Counted from the first letter of the stretch, positions 43,498 through 52,116 are shown. The stretch: 64,000 nt of DNA from Brevibacillus laterosporus (GCF_030489605.1 NZ_JAUKFY010000008.1:1-64000); one strand, 5' to 3'. Program-made: numbers and translations. Notes: a model not told the origin generated them from the letters alone.

Positions 43498-43989
43498 ATG
43501 AATAAAGTACAAAATGGTCGATTCGCAGCATCAGCTGGCAAATCCTTCGTGGTGTTTTACATTGGGATGCGCATCAATAAATGGTGGGCCGTTCATAAAT
43601 GGCTTCCTGTATTTCTCGCAATGGTGAAGATGCTTAAAGAGTTGTACCAGCATCCGGAATTAGGGTTTATAGGAGCAGAAAATTGTTGGAATGGTAGAAC
43701 GATCGGTCTCATACAGTACTGGAATTCCTATGAACAGCTAGAAAGCTATGCGCACGGCGGCTATCATCTGGAGGCTTGGAAGGCTTTCCAGCGTAAAATA
43801 GGTTCAGATGGAAGTGTAGGTATTTTTCACGAAACATATAGCATGGAACCTTCCAAGTATGAGGCAATTTACGCGAATATGCCGTTGTTCGGGCTAGCGA
43901 AAGCCATTGGACAGGTACCTGCTACGGGTAAATATCAAAATTCGAGAAAAAGATTAACAGCAAACCCTTCAGAAGAGAAAGCAGAATGA
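43498..43989 (+). CDS. DUF4188 domain protein
   Basis: The 163-residue protein fits DUF4188: GKSFVVFYIGMRINKWWAVHKWLPVFLAMVKMLKELYQHPELGF, GRTIGLIQYWNSYEQLESYAHG, and HLEAWKAFQRKIGSDGSVGIFHETY. The family has a dimeric ferredoxin-like (ABM-like) fold and is often described as monooxygenase-like; no reaction is established. ATG 43498 with GGGAGAG upstream was chosen over ATG 43483. Probably under control of the TetR protein encoded upstream, suggesting a role in handling a toxic compound. Confidence 0.85.
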   Translation: MNKVQNGRFAASAGKSFVVFYIGMRINKWWAVHKWLPVFLAMVKMLKELYQHPELGFIGAENCWNGRTIGLIQYWNSYEQLESYAHGGYHLEAWKAFQRKIGSDGSVGIFHETYSMEPSKYEAIYANMPLFGLAKAIGQVPATGKYQNSRKRLTANPSEEKAE

Positions 43990-44027
43990 AGAATGGGATA
44001 AGGCTTCTGAAGGGATATATAAGCAAC

Positions 44028-44060
44028 AAGCTGGTGCAAAATCAGCTTGTTATTTTATAA
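44028..44060 (+). terminator. terminator after the DUF4188 gene
   Basis: AACAAGCTG pairs with CAGCTTGTT across 9 bases, followed by ATTTTAT. Confidence 0.8.
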
Positions 44061-44067
44061 AAAAATA

Positions 44068-44096
44068 TTGACAATGAGAATCAGTATCAATATTAT
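44068..44096 (+). promoter_or_regulatory. flavodoxin promoter
   Basis: TTGACA and TATTAT are separated by 17 bp; the spacer is occupied by a Fur box. Confidence 0.82.
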
Positions 44097-44116
44097 GTAA
44101 GTGATAATAATTTTCA
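44075..44116 (+). promoter_or_regulatory. two Fur boxes upstream of the flavodoxin gene
   Basis: TGAGAATCAGTATCA (44075-44089) matches the 7-1-7 consensus at 12 of 14 fixed bases, and TGATAATAATTTTCA (44102-44116) at 13 of 14. The first lies between -35 and -10, the second just downstream of the start site. Confidence 0.78.
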
Positions 44117-44155
44117 TTTAAGGATTAGAAATATAGATATAAGGGAGAGATCTCC

Positions 44156-44599
44156 GTGAGCAAAATTGGAATGATATATGCGAGCATGACAGGAAACACC
44201 GAGGAAATGGCAGAATTGATTGCGGGAAGCATTCGTGAACAAGGGTTAGAAATTGAGGTAAAAGAGGTATGGAATGCGAAAGCTGCTGACTTGGTTGAAT
44301 ATGATGCAATCCTGTTAGGGGCATACACTTGGGGCGACGGAGATCTGCCGGATGAATTCCTCGACTTTTACGATGAAATGGACGGACTTGATCTTAGCGG
44401 CAAAAAAGCGGCTGTATTCGGCTCTGGCGATACGAGCTATCCAATGTTTGGAGAGGCTGTAGAGACGCTGACTAAGAAGCTGCAATCCTTAGGAGCAGAA
44501 ATCGTAGCAGAGGGCTTGAAGATCGAGCTTTCGCCTGGAGATAAGGAAATTGAGGAATGCAAGGAGTTTGGCGCTACCTTTGCACAGAAGCTTGGGTAA
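44156..44599 (+). CDS. short-chain flavodoxin, Fur-regulated
   Basis: The 147-residue FMN protein has the phosphate-binding loop MTGNTEEMAE near the N terminus. The flavin-stacking region is GAYTWGDGDLPDEFLDFYDEM, followed by AVFGSGDTSYPMFGEAVE. It is the size of B. subtilis YkuN/YkuP, which replace ferredoxin under iron starvation. The two Fur boxes at its promoter support that role. GTG start after AGGGAGAG. A long hairpin follows. Confidence 0.93.
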   Translation: MSKIGMIYASMTGNTEEMAELIAGSIREQGLEIEVKEVWNAKAADLVEYDAILLGAYTWGDGDLPDEFLDFYDEMDGLDLSGKKAAVFGSGDTSYPMFGEAVETLTKKLQSLGAEIVAEGLKIELSPGDKEIEECKEFGATFAQKLG

Positions 44600-44640
44600 T
44601 AACAAGAGTAACTTCTAGAATAATATATAGTGGTAAAACT

Positions 44641-44698
44641 AAAGAAGCCAGAAGATGGGAACAGATAAATTTTTGTTGCCATGTCTGGTTTCTTGTTT
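44641..44698 (+). terminator. terminator of the flavodoxin gene
   Basis: AAGAAGCCAGA pairs with TCTGGTTTCTT across a long loop, followed by GTTTTG. Confidence 0.6.
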
Positions 44699-44745
44699 TG
44701 TTCCGCTTAGGTATTGTGCTTTAGAGGATTCCTTGGTTATCAGGA

Positions 44746-44777
44746 TAAAAAAGCCCCGGAGAGCAATCTCCGGGACA
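44746..44777 (-). terminator. terminator of the stalk-domain protein gene
   Basis: On the minus strand CCCGGAGA pairs with TCTCCGGGG across a 4-base loop, followed by six T. Confidence 0.9.
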
Positions 44778-44802
44778 AGGATCAAACATCTTCGCATGTA
44801 GC

Positions 44803-45546
44803 CTATTCTTTCTCGTAAGTGACTTTTTTACCTTTACTTTTACCTTCGAATGTCCACAGATCGTCTTTATCATCTGTGTCATAGATTTTTCCATCAATGT
44901 CTGCATCTTCAAAGTCTCTTTCATCCCAGATGAATTCGCAAACCTTCTTGATGAATTTTTTGATTTCGGACTCACTTAGATCTTTGTATTCATCTTTGTA
45001 GTCACCAAGGTCAATTTCAATCGTAACATCCAGGTCATCCTCATCGCCGGATAGATCGAAATTCCATTTGATTTTTTCCCATTTACCAAATTTTTTGTTT
45101 AGATCATCTTCCAGATCACGTACATCGCTATTTCTGCTCTTTTTCTTCTTTTTATCTTTATCCTTATCTTTCTTATCTAATTGATCTCTATAGTAGGAAA
45201 CGTCTTTTTCTAATGTAGAGATTTTAGAATCTTTGGCAGCAATCTCTGCTTGTAGCTGTGCAATTTTAGGATCTATACGATCTCCTACAGATACTGTAAA
45301 GGTAGCTTGATCCCAAGAAACATCCTTGTTAAATACCCCTGCCATCATGCGAAGCGGGATGTATGTAGTACCATTTACGATGAATGGTTCCGTAGTAGTT
45401 GGAACTACATAGCCGTTATACTTTACTTTCACATTGTTGTAAGTAGCTTGAATATTTTTTTTCACGACAGCTGCATCAGTTGTAGCAGGCAAAGCCCCGA
45501 TTAACAAAGCTGAAGACAGCAAAAGTAGCGTTTTCTTTTTAAACAT
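44803..45546 (-). CDS. secreted protein with copper-amine-oxidase-like N-terminal stalk domain
   Basis: The 247-residue protein has a signal peptide ending around TTDAA (residues 1-26). A stalk domain of the copper amine oxidase N-terminal type (about 35-90) contains VVPTTTEPFIVNGTTYIPLRMMAGVFN. A coiled coil (about 95-125) and a Lys/Asp-rich acidic-basic C-terminal domain follow. Paenibacillaceae encode many such exported stalk proteins, usually surface-bound, of unknown function. GGAGGGG precedes the ATG. Single gene with its own terminator, convergent with the flavodoxin gene. Confidence 0.85.
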   Translation of the reverse strand: MFKKKTLLLLSSALLIGALPATTDAAVVKKNIQATYNNVKVKYNGYVVPTTTEPFIVNGTTYIPLRMMAGVFNKDVSWDQATFTVSVGDRIDPKIAQLQAEIAAKDSKISTLEKDVSYYRDQLDKKDKDKDKKKKKSRNSDVRDLEDDLNKKFGKWEKIKWNFDLSGDEDDLDVTIEIDLGDYKDEYKDLSESEIKKFIKKVCEFIWDERDFEDADIDGKIYDTDDKDDLWTFEGKSKGKKVTYEKE

Positions 45547-46157
45547 GTCTTTCCCCTCCAGAGTGGATCAATCTTCTTTTGATACTCATTTGTAAACATT
45601 TTATTCCGATAATGAAACGGCAAGTTAGCATGGAATTCTCTCGAAAATAGAACTCCTAAAAATATACGGCTAAGTATCAGAATAGTGCTTATCACGCTTT
45701 TTTACAAGAGAAAAAAGTCATACTGTCGTCCCATTTTTCATCTTTTTTCCTGCTAGGTTCGTTTCGTTTTTTTCCAATATTTTAGTTAAAAGCTTTTATA
45801 CTGGGAAAGTTTTTTAGTTAAGATAAAAGTATCCAAAGTAAATAACGGAAATAATTACTAATTTTTCAGTTAATGTAAACAGGAGGAAATTGTCTAAACA
45901 GTGATGGAATCCATACATAATAAATGTCTAATAAAGCGAAATACCTTTGTTGATTAGCGAAGAATAAACTTGCAATTCGAAACAAATAAAAAATATACTA
46001 AAGATACTCGACAAGGATTGCTGATTAGAAAAAAATGAAAACTAGAAGTATTCGTTCAAAAAATATCCACTTTAGAGAAGATTACAGCATTGCTATAAAG
46101 TCCAAGATCAACTACTATGGAAAATAACTGTACTTTTGTAAGTAAATAAATAATAGT
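45547..46157. other. 611-bp A+T-rich stretch without a recognisable gene
   Basis: The divergent region between the stalk-protein gene and bdbD holds no ORF with a ribosome site and no recognised RNA. Near 45780-45830 a TTTTAGTTAA motif occurs twice within about 30 bp, each followed by a TTTATACT- or AAAAGTAT-like segment. Promoters of both genes should lie here. Confidence 0.5.
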
Positions 46158-46172
46158 ATGGGTGGTGTCAAG

Positions 46173-46907
46173 TTGAACAAGCAGCACAACAAAATGACGA
46201 AAGCTGGATCAGGTAAAAAAGGAAAATCCTCTGATCAATCTTCAAAATGGATTTTTTGGAGTATCGGAATCATAGCTGTTTTAGTAATAGCGTATCTCTT
46301 TCTTATGCCAAAATCAACGCAACTGGCATTGATGGAGGCTGCAGACTATGAAGGGCAGCCTTACCTTGGTAAAGAGACTGCCAAAGTTAAAATTGTAGAG
46401 TTTGGTGATTATAAGTGTCCAGCCTGCAAAAAATTTAATGAAGAGCTTGTAAAACAGATTGATAAAGATTTTGTGGAGACTGGCGTAGCTCAGTTTTATT
46501 TCTTCCAAGATCCATTTATTTCTGTAGATTCTCATCGAACAGCTTTATTTGCTGAAACGGTTTATGGAGAATTAGGAAATGATCTTTTCTGGAAATTCCA
46601 TGATTTATTATATAAAAACCAGCCGGAGGACCTTAGTCTGGAAAAACAAGATTATTTTAAAGAGGATAAGCTAAAAGGTCTTATCGGTCAAATCGCTGAC
46701 CAACAGCAAACGGAAAAGGTGATGCAGGCTTTTACGGCTAAAAAATACCAAGCGGCTGTTGACAAGGATTTGGCTATTGTAAAAAGGCTGGATGTAAGAG
46801 GAACCCCAACCTTATACATTAATGGTAAGCGATTTGAGGGAACTACCATGGATGACTTCAAAAAGGCTGTAGAAGAAGCCGCTAACCCTGTTACAGAGGG
46901 GAAATAG
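46173..46907 (+). CDS. bdbD: DsbA-like thiol-disulfide oxidoreductase BdbD
   Basis: The 244-residue protein has a basic N terminus, one membrane anchor (about 27-45) and an extracellular thioredoxin domain with inserted helices. Its active site is FGDYKCPACKKF (Cys82, Cys85) and the cis-Pro loop is VRGTPTLYING. It oxidises cysteine pairs in exported proteins and is re-oxidised by BdbC, encoded 4 bp downstream. TTG 46173 follows GGGTGG; an ATG at 46158 in the same frame has no ribosome site but cannot be excluded. Confidence 0.92.
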   Translation: MNKQHNKMTKAGSGKKGKSSDQSSKWIFWSIGIIAVLVIAYLFLMPKSTQLALMEAADYEGQPYLGKETAKVKIVEFGDYKCPACKKFNEELVKQIDKDFVETGVAQFYFFQDPFISVDSHRTALFAETVYGELGNDLFWKFHDLLYKNQPEDLSLEKQDYFKEDKLKGLIGQIADQQQTEKVMQAFTAKKYQAAVDKDLAIVKRLDVRGTPTLYINGKRFEGTTMDDFKKAVEEAANPVTEGK

Positions 46908-46910
46908 CGC

Positions 46911-47321
46911 ATGAACAAGCCGTTAGTGCTTTCCTGGATTACTGCAATTATTGCCACAGTTGGCAGCCTTTATTTTAGTGAAGTCATGCATTTTGTCCCG
47001 TGCACGCTTTGCTGGTATCAGCGAATTTTGATGTATCCTTTGACAATCCTGTTGGGGATGGCTGTGTATCGCAACGATACCAGTATCTATAGATACATTT
47101 TGCCGCTTTCGATCATCGGCATGATCACTTCGGCTTACCACTATAGCGTACAGAAGGTTCCTTTTATGAAAGGAATGTCCTTCTGTACGCAAGGTGTGCC
47201 ATGTACAGGTGAGTATATAAATTGGCTCGGCTTCATCACGATACCTTTCTTGGCATTAGTTGCCTTTGTGGTGATTACAATTTGTCTGCTTACAGTGAAA
47301 AGAGGGGCAGATACCGAGTAA
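46911..47321 (+). CDS. bdbC: DsbB-like disulfide oxidoreductase BdbC
   Basis: The 136-residue membrane protein has four membrane segments. One redox pair is in VPCTLCWYQR (Cys31, Cys34), where WYQR is the quinone-binding signature, and the second pair is Cys92 and Cys98 in the second external loop. It passes electrons from BdbD to quinone. It begins 4 bp after bdbD, so the two form an operon. Confidence 0.95.
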   Translation: MNKPLVLSWITAIIATVGSLYFSEVMHFVPCTLCWYQRILMYPLTILLGMAVYRNDTSIYRYILPLSIIGMITSAYHYSVQKVPFMKGMSFCTQGVPCTGEYINWLGFITIPFLALVAFVVITICLLTVKRGADTE

Positions 47322-47435
47322 GGACAAAAAAAAGTGAGTAGAAGACCTTGGCAAAAAATTTATTGGTAATTTACTAACAAAAGGGACATAGTAGCTAAAC
47401 CAAGTGCATAAACTAGTAGCAGATAGCAGCAGACA

Positions 47436-47478
47436 AGCAGAGTGCTGGAAGAGCAAATTCCCAGCACTCTGCTTTTTT
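47436..47478 (+). terminator. terminator after bdbDC
   Basis: AGCAGAGTGCTGG pairs perfectly with CCAGCACTCTGCT across a 12-base loop, followed by six T. Confidence 0.92.
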
Positions 47479-47627
47479 ATGGGGCAATGTGCACGAATTC
47501 ACCAGTAAGGCAGTGTTGGAGTAGGTAGGCTCAACTGATTCAAGCTTTATTTTTCCTACGGGGCTAAGCAAATCAATGATACAGGAATGGTGACACAGCT
47601 TGGTCAAAGAGAATGAATAGCAAAGGA

Positions 47628-47656
47628 TTGCTAACCATTGTTTTTTCTTGTAAAAT
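47628..47656 (+). promoter_or_regulatory. promoter of the tetR-smr operon
   Basis: TTGCTA and TAAAAT are separated by 17 bp, about 60 bp before the regulator gene. Confidence 0.65.
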
Positions 47657-47665
47657 AGGAAAGGT

Positions 47666-47693
47666 GGAAAATATAAAAAATAAAATATTTTCC
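47666..47693 (+). promoter_or_regulatory. likely autoregulatory operator (GGAAAATAT inverted repeat)
   Basis: Perfect 9-bp arms GGAAAATAT and ATATTTTCC with a 10-base A-rich centre lie just after the predicted start site of the tetR-smr transcript. This is the size and place expected for a TetR-family operator. Confidence 0.6.
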
Positions 47694-47717
47694 CTGATTC
47701 TCAAAGGGGTGATTTCA

Positions 47718-48308
47718 ATGCAAAATCGCATTGCAACGTGTGCGATTGAAGAGGTGAAGCGATATGGCGTCAAATTCACAATGGCAAACGTTGCTCAGCT
47801 TGCAGGCGTTAGCACGAAAACCTTATATGGAAGTTTTACATCCAAAGAGGAGCTGTTAGCCTACATTATTCAGCAGGATATGCAGCGTTATTTTAATAAA
47901 GAAGCAGAAATCTTGCAAAATGAGCAGTTGGGGCCAATTGAAAAATTAAAACAGTTGTTCTTCGTGATCCCCAGTGAGCTTATCACGTTTGATTTACGGT
48001 TTTTAGCAGAATTAAAGAGGTTTTATCCTGAGCAGTGGCAGATTTTTAATACGCTTATGCATGAGGGATGGGACAATATAAGTAGATTTATGGAAGAAGG
48101 CATTGCAGAAGGAGTTTTTCGGCCTGTGAATGTGAAGGTTTTTATCCAGATGTTTATAGGCTCCTTACAGCAGATGACCTATCAATCTCCGCTCACACAG
48201 CAGCAAATGACGGTGCAAGAGGCGCTGGAAGCCATTATGGATATCATGGTGGATGGTGTAAGAGACAGAGAGAGTGAGTCAGTAAGTAGAGAGGAGAGAT
48301 TAAAATGA
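47718..48308 (+). CDS. TetR-family transcriptional regulator of the SMR gene
   Basis: The 196-residue protein has a helix-turn-helix (about 18-60) with KFTMANVAQLAGVSTKTLYGSFTSKEELLAYI and a helical C-terminal ligand domain. ATG 47718 follows AGGGGTG. The frame is open further upstream, but without a ribosome site and across the promoter. Its last codons overlap the SMR gene start by 4 bp, showing tight coupling to the efflux gene it presumably controls. Confidence 0.92.
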   Translation: MQNRIATCAIEEVKRYGVKFTMANVAQLAGVSTKTLYGSFTSKEELLAYIIQQDMQRYFNKEAEILQNEQLGPIEKLKQLFFVIPSELITFDLRFLAELKRFYPEQWQIFNTLMHEGWDNISRFMEEGIAEGVFRPVNVKVFIQMFIGSLQQMTYQSPLTQQQMTVQEALEAIMDIMVDGVRDRESESVSREERLK

Positions 48309-48703
48309 GTTGGGTCTTTTTAGGGGTAGCTATTTTATTAGAGGTTGCAGGTACGACCATGATGAAGCTGTCGAATGGATTAACGAAGATATGGCCGACA
48401 ATTCTTATGTTTGTGTTTTATCTGATTTGCTTTTCCTCGTTAAGCTTAGCTCTAAAAAAATTAGAGGTTGGCGTTGTGTATGCCATTTGGTCAGGGATCG
48501 GTACCGCATTAATTGCGACCATTGGGATCATTTGGTTTAAGGATAGTCTGTCCTTGCAAAAGGTGATTGCCATCCTATTGATCATCGCAGGATGTGTTCT
48601 TTTAAATTTGCAAGGGGACTCCCATGGTGTACCAGCAGAAGGAAAGCACAGCGAAGAAACCGAAGTGGTAGCATCTGATAGTGAGAGTGGCTTGTACCAG
48701 TAA
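48305..48703 (+). CDS. SMR-family multidrug efflux protein
   Basis: The 132-residue protein has four membrane helices with the essential Glu13 in ILLEVAGTTMMKLS, GVVYAIWSGIGTALIATIG and the last helix IAILLIIAGCVLLNL. It resembles EmrE/QacC/YkkD-type proton antiporters for cationic drugs or guanidinium. A hydrophilic 25-residue tail follows the last helix, longer than usual. Overlaps the regulator stop by 4 bp. Such proteins often act as dimers, and no second SMR gene is present, so a homodimer is likely. Confidence 0.92.
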   Translation: MSWVFLGVAILLEVAGTTMMKLSNGLTKIWPTILMFVFYLICFSSLSLALKKLEVGVVYAIWSGIGTALIATIGIIWFKDSLSLQKVIAILLIIAGCVLLNLQGDSHGVPAEGKHSEETEVVASDSESGLYQ

Positions 48704-48752
48704 GCAAAAAATGACGTAAAACCATTCAGGCTACAAAGGAGTGCACCAAAAA

Positions 48753-49634
48753 ATGAGACTAGGGGCTGTGGAAGCAGGGGGAACAAAGTTTGTCTGTGCA
48801 ATCGGAAATGAATTTGGAGAGATTTTGGAGAGAATCAGCTTTCCAACCACGACTCCTAAAGAAACATTAGGGCAGGTAATAACCTTTTTACATCAAAAGA
48901 ACCTAGATGCGATTGGGATAGGCTCGTTTGGACCGATTGATGTAAACACGACTAGTGCTACTTATGGATATGTAAGGAATACGCCAAAGCTGGCTTGGAA
49001 AAATTATGACGTGCTTGGTCATATAAAAGAGCATTTTTCTGTTCCGATTGCGTTTGATACAGATGTAAATGCTGCTGCATTGGGTGAAGCAACTTGGGGA
49101 GCCGCTAAAGGTTTAGATAGTTGCATCTATATGACAGTGGGTACAGGAATTGGCGTAGGGGCTATTGTTGAAGGAAGGCTATTACACGGTATGTCTCACC
49201 CTGAGATGGGACATATTTTGGTAAAACCACACCATACCGATTCGTTTACAGGTGTGTGTCCGTACCATGGCAACTGTTTAGAGGGCATGGCCTCTGGACC
49301 AGCTATTGAAAAACGGTGGAATCAACAGGGAGCAGCATTGCAAGCAAGCACAGAGGTCTGGGAGCTGGAGGCCTATTATGTAGCACAAGCGTTAATGAAT
49401 TATATCCTTATCTTAGCACCTAAAAGGCTCATCATAGGCGGCGGGGTTATGAAGCAGGAGCAGCTATTTCCCCTTGTAAGGCAGCAACTGAGCGAGCTAT
49501 TACAAGGCTATGTGAGTGAAAATCAGTATTTCTGTGACGATTTGTCAACCTATATTGTTCCACCGGCATTAGGGGATAATGCAGGAGTGTGTGGTGCGTT
49601 GGCCTTAGCGAAAAGAAGCTTGGTACAGGGATAA
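48753..49634 (+). CDS. ROK-family fructokinase
   Basis: The 293-residue kinase has the ATP-binding LGAVEAGGTKFVCAIG at the N terminus, the catalytic Asp in FDTDVNAAALGEA, the ROK signature region GTGIGVGAIVEGRLLHG and the zinc site MSHPEMGH...CPYHGNCLEG. It phosphorylates fructose (possibly mannose) in the cytoplasm, as in B. subtilis GmuE/YdhR. ATG 48753 was chosen; the GTG at 48741 overlaps the AAGGAG site. Confidence 0.92.
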   Translation: MRLGAVEAGGTKFVCAIGNEFGEILERISFPTTTPKETLGQVITFLHQKNLDAIGIGSFGPIDVNTTSATYGYVRNTPKLAWKNYDVLGHIKEHFSVPIAFDTDVNAAALGEATWGAAKGLDSCIYMTVGTGIGVGAIVEGRLLHGMSHPEMGHILVKPHHTDSFTGVCPYHGNCLEGMASGPAIEKRWNQQGAALQASTEVWELEAYYVAQALMNYILILAPKRLIIGGGVMKQEQLFPLVRQQLSELLQGYVSENQYFCDDLSTYIVPPALGDNAGVCGALALAKRSLVQG

Positions 49635-49688
49635 CAGCAACCAACCAGATGCTGAATGGAAGATCAAATGATTTTGTATGTATATGAA

Positions 49689-49721
49689 GAAAGGTAGCTC
49701 ATTTCGGGCTACCTTTTTTCG
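49689..49721. terminator. bidirectional terminator between fructokinase and MATE genes
   Basis: AAAGGTAGC pairs with GGCTACCTTTT around a short loop, with T-tracts on both strands. Confidence 0.9.
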
Positions 49722-49727
49722 TGCTTG

Positions 49728-51089
49728 TTAGAGACTAGCTTCTGTTTCTCGCTTTGTAAATTGCGGAACAGGCGGTGTTTTGCGATTTAACATACTAATG
49801 CCTAATGCTGTCAGTGCTTCGGCAATAGGGATTGCCAGCCAAATACCATTTACCTCGAACCATTTTGGCAGGATAAACAACAAAGGAATAACCAGCAAGA
49901 CACCACGGGTTAAAATAATCCACAGTGATTTGCGTATCTTCTGTATGGCTTGGAAGTACTCCCCATACACAAGATTATATCCTAAGAAAAGATAGTTGAT
50001 AAAAAATAGATTCATCCCGTTCACGGTGATTTGAATCAATTCTTCTGATTGGATATCAAATAACATGATAAATACATTTGAAAATAAAACGCCAAAAAGT
50101 AAGGCAGCGATACCGAAGCCCCAGCCGGTTTTTACTGTTAAACGCAAGCTAGCTCGCAATCGCTCACTTAATTGAGCACCATAATGGAAACTGGCAATAG
50201 GTTGCAGTGCCGCTCCTACCCCCATGAACAATAGCAATAGCATCGCATGAATATAGTTGACGATTGCATAGGCAGCAACCCCCTGTGCCCCCATATATTT
50301 CATGAAAGCCAGATTGTACGCTAAAGTAGTGATCGCGATCGTACTCTCCGCAATAAAGCTGGGAAAGCCGATGTTTACGATTTGCCCGATTTCCTTTAGC
50401 TGAAACCGGAATGCCGCAAAACGCAATGTGCTACCTTTCTTCCGAAAGTGGGTAAGTAGCACCAAAAAGCCAATAGCAGCCGATAAGATCGTAGCATAGG
50501 CCGCTCCCTTGACACCCATTCCCATCATGAAAATAAAGATATAGTTAAATAGTATGTTAAGGACCGATGTGACGATTAGGCCCATCATCGCTAGCTTGGG
50601 GTTTCCGTCATTACGGATAAAAATGCTCAGGATGTTTTCTAAGACATAAACGATCCCGAAAGTTAACAGCACACGTAAATAATCAAGTACATAAGGCAAG
50701 ATGGCCTTGTCAGCTCCGAAAATATAGGCTATTTGTTCAATATGTGTTAAGCAAACCGCCATGATGAGGCTAACCAATAGAATTGCCAGTGTAAAAGATT
50801 GGGTAAAAATCCGGCGAGCGTGTGTTACTTCATTTCTTCCCAAGGCAGCCGAGTAGAGAGTAGCTCCACCCATTCCAATCCAAAGAGAGATAGAAAGGAA
50901 GATGGAAAAGGCGGGTACAGAGATGTTCACCCCGGCTAATCCTTCTGGTCCCACCCCGCGGCTGACAAATACCCCATCCACAAAAATATTAATCGACATA
51001 AGTAACATGCCAAGTACAGAAGGGATGAGATAAGAGATGAATAGCTTTGGCACGGGGGTCTCCCTTAGTTTCATTACTGCGTCTGTCAT
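49728..51089 (-). CDS. MATE-family multidrug efflux transporter
   Basis: The 453-residue protein has twelve membrane segments in two related halves. MATE landmarks are SYLIPSVLGMLLMSINIFVDGVFVSRGVGPEGLAGVNISVP in the first half and GFPSFIAESTIAITTLAYN in the second. It exports cationic drugs by sodium or proton antiport. AAGGAGG precedes the ATG. The preceding minus-strand gene encodes a MerR regulator, and the promoter between them has the 19-bp spacer such regulators need. Confidence 0.93.
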   Translation of the reverse strand: MTDAVMKLRETPVPKLFISYLIPSVLGMLLMSINIFVDGVFVSRGVGPEGLAGVNISVPAFSIFLSISLWIGMGGATLYSAALGRNEVTHARRIFTQSFTLAILLVSLIMAVCLTHIEQIAYIFGADKAILPYVLDYLRVLLTFGIVYVLENILSIFIRNDGNPKLAMMGLIVTSVLNILFNYIFIFMMGMGVKGAAYATILSAAIGFLVLLTHFRKKGSTLRFAAFRFQLKEIGQIVNIGFPSFIAESTIAITTLAYNLAFMKYMGAQGVAAYAIVNYIHAMLLLLFMGVGAALQPIASFHYGAQLSERLRASLRLTVKTGWGFGIAALLFGVLFSNVFIMLFDIQSEELIQITVNGMNLFFINYLFLGYNLVYGEYFQAIQKIRKSLWIILTRGVLLVIPLLFILPKWFEVNGIWLAIPIAEALTALGISMLNRKTPPVPQFTKRETEASL

Positions 51090-51115
51090 AATATGACCTC
51101 CTTGTGATAGCTCTT

Positions 51116-51146
51116 ATTGTAAACATTCAAGCTACTTGAAGCTCAA
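51116..51146 (-). promoter_or_regulatory. MerR-type promoter of the MATE gene
   Basis: On the minus strand TTGAGC and TACAAT are separated by 19 bp. The spacer contains the palindrome TTCAAGTAGCTTGAA. Over-long spacers with a centred dyad are the hallmark of MerR/BmrR-activated promoters. Confidence 0.82.
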
Positions 51147-51181
51147 GGGGGCAGTCAATAAATTCTGTTGAAATCAGTGAT

Positions 51182-52015
51182 TTATAAGGAGGATAGAGGC
51201 TGAACCGGGATTTGAATTTCAGTAACAAATTCATCCGATGCACTGGTGATCGACCAATCTACAATGCCTAGCTCATAGGATTTATCAGTAATTTCATAAT
51301 TACGCTTTTTGATCGCTGAAAGGAGGCGTTCGTATGACTGATCGAGTTGTTCGTAAGGTCCATAATGCATTGTACATGCATACAGACCAGCAGGAATACT
51401 GGCATAGCGCTCTTTATCGACGGGGAGATCATCAATTATAATAAATAAACTGTTGTAATCTTGATAGTCCCCTTTGAGAATGGCGGATTTTGACACAGAA
51501 GTCCCAATATCACCAGCAAATAAGGATACCTCTAAAAGCTGAAGATCGCTTTGCAAAGTATTAAGGTGATATTCAAATTCTTCATCAGAGAGGTCTGCTT
51601 CCACGACTATAGAGTGAATATATCGCTTTGGTAACTCTTTAAATACGACGGAATCATCCGGTATATCTACGCCTTGTTTAATGGTTGTGATCTTGCTTTC
51701 CAAACGATTTAACATGTAGGCGATTTCCTGTTGCTTTTGTTGAAGAGATGTTCTTTGCTTTTCCAGGATGTCCAAAGCCAAATCGGGTGTACGTTCATCC
51801 ATAAATCTTTTAATCTCCTGCAGGGGAATCCCTAAATGGCGAAAAAATTTAATAGAAGTCAAAGTAGAAAATTGGTCAATGGTGTAGTAACGGTACTGAG
51901 TTTTCTGGTCAATGGTTTTGGGCTGAAAAATGCCCTTTTCATCATAATAGCGCAGCGTTGATTCTGCGATACGATGCATACGAGCCATTTTGCCAATTGT
52001 AAAGCGATTTTTCAT
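51182..52015 (-). CDS. MerR-family regulator with GyrI-like effector domain (BmrR/BltR type)
   Basis: The 277-residue protein has an N-terminal winged helix-turn-helix (FTIGKMARMHRIAESTLRYYDEKGIFQP...QYRYYTIDQF), a dimerisation coiled coil (about 75-118) and a C-terminal GyrI-like drug-binding domain (about 125-270). This is the BmrR layout: ligand binding twists the promoter and activates efflux. The target is almost certainly the MATE gene 90 bp downstream. Confidence 0.93.
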   Translation of the reverse strand: MKNRFTIGKMARMHRIAESTLRYYDEKGIFQPKTIDQKTQYRYYTIDQFSTLTSIKFFRHLGIPLQEIKRFMDERTPDLALDILEKQRTSLQQKQQEIAYMLNRLESKITTIKQGVDIPDDSVVFKELPKRYIHSIVVEADLSDEEFEYHLNTLQSDLQLLEVSLFAGDIGTSVSKSAILKGDYQDYNSLFIIIDDLPVDKERYASIPAGLYACTMHYGPYEQLDQSYERLLSAIKKRNYEITDKSYELGIVDWSITSASDEFVTEIQIPVQPLSSL

Positions 52016-52116
52016 AACAGATTCCTCCGGTTGGACACACGTTTCCTCTTGTGCTCTAGTAATACATTATCTTGTCCTGTTATGCAAAATCAATAAAGTC
52101 AAATAAGCAATATAAA

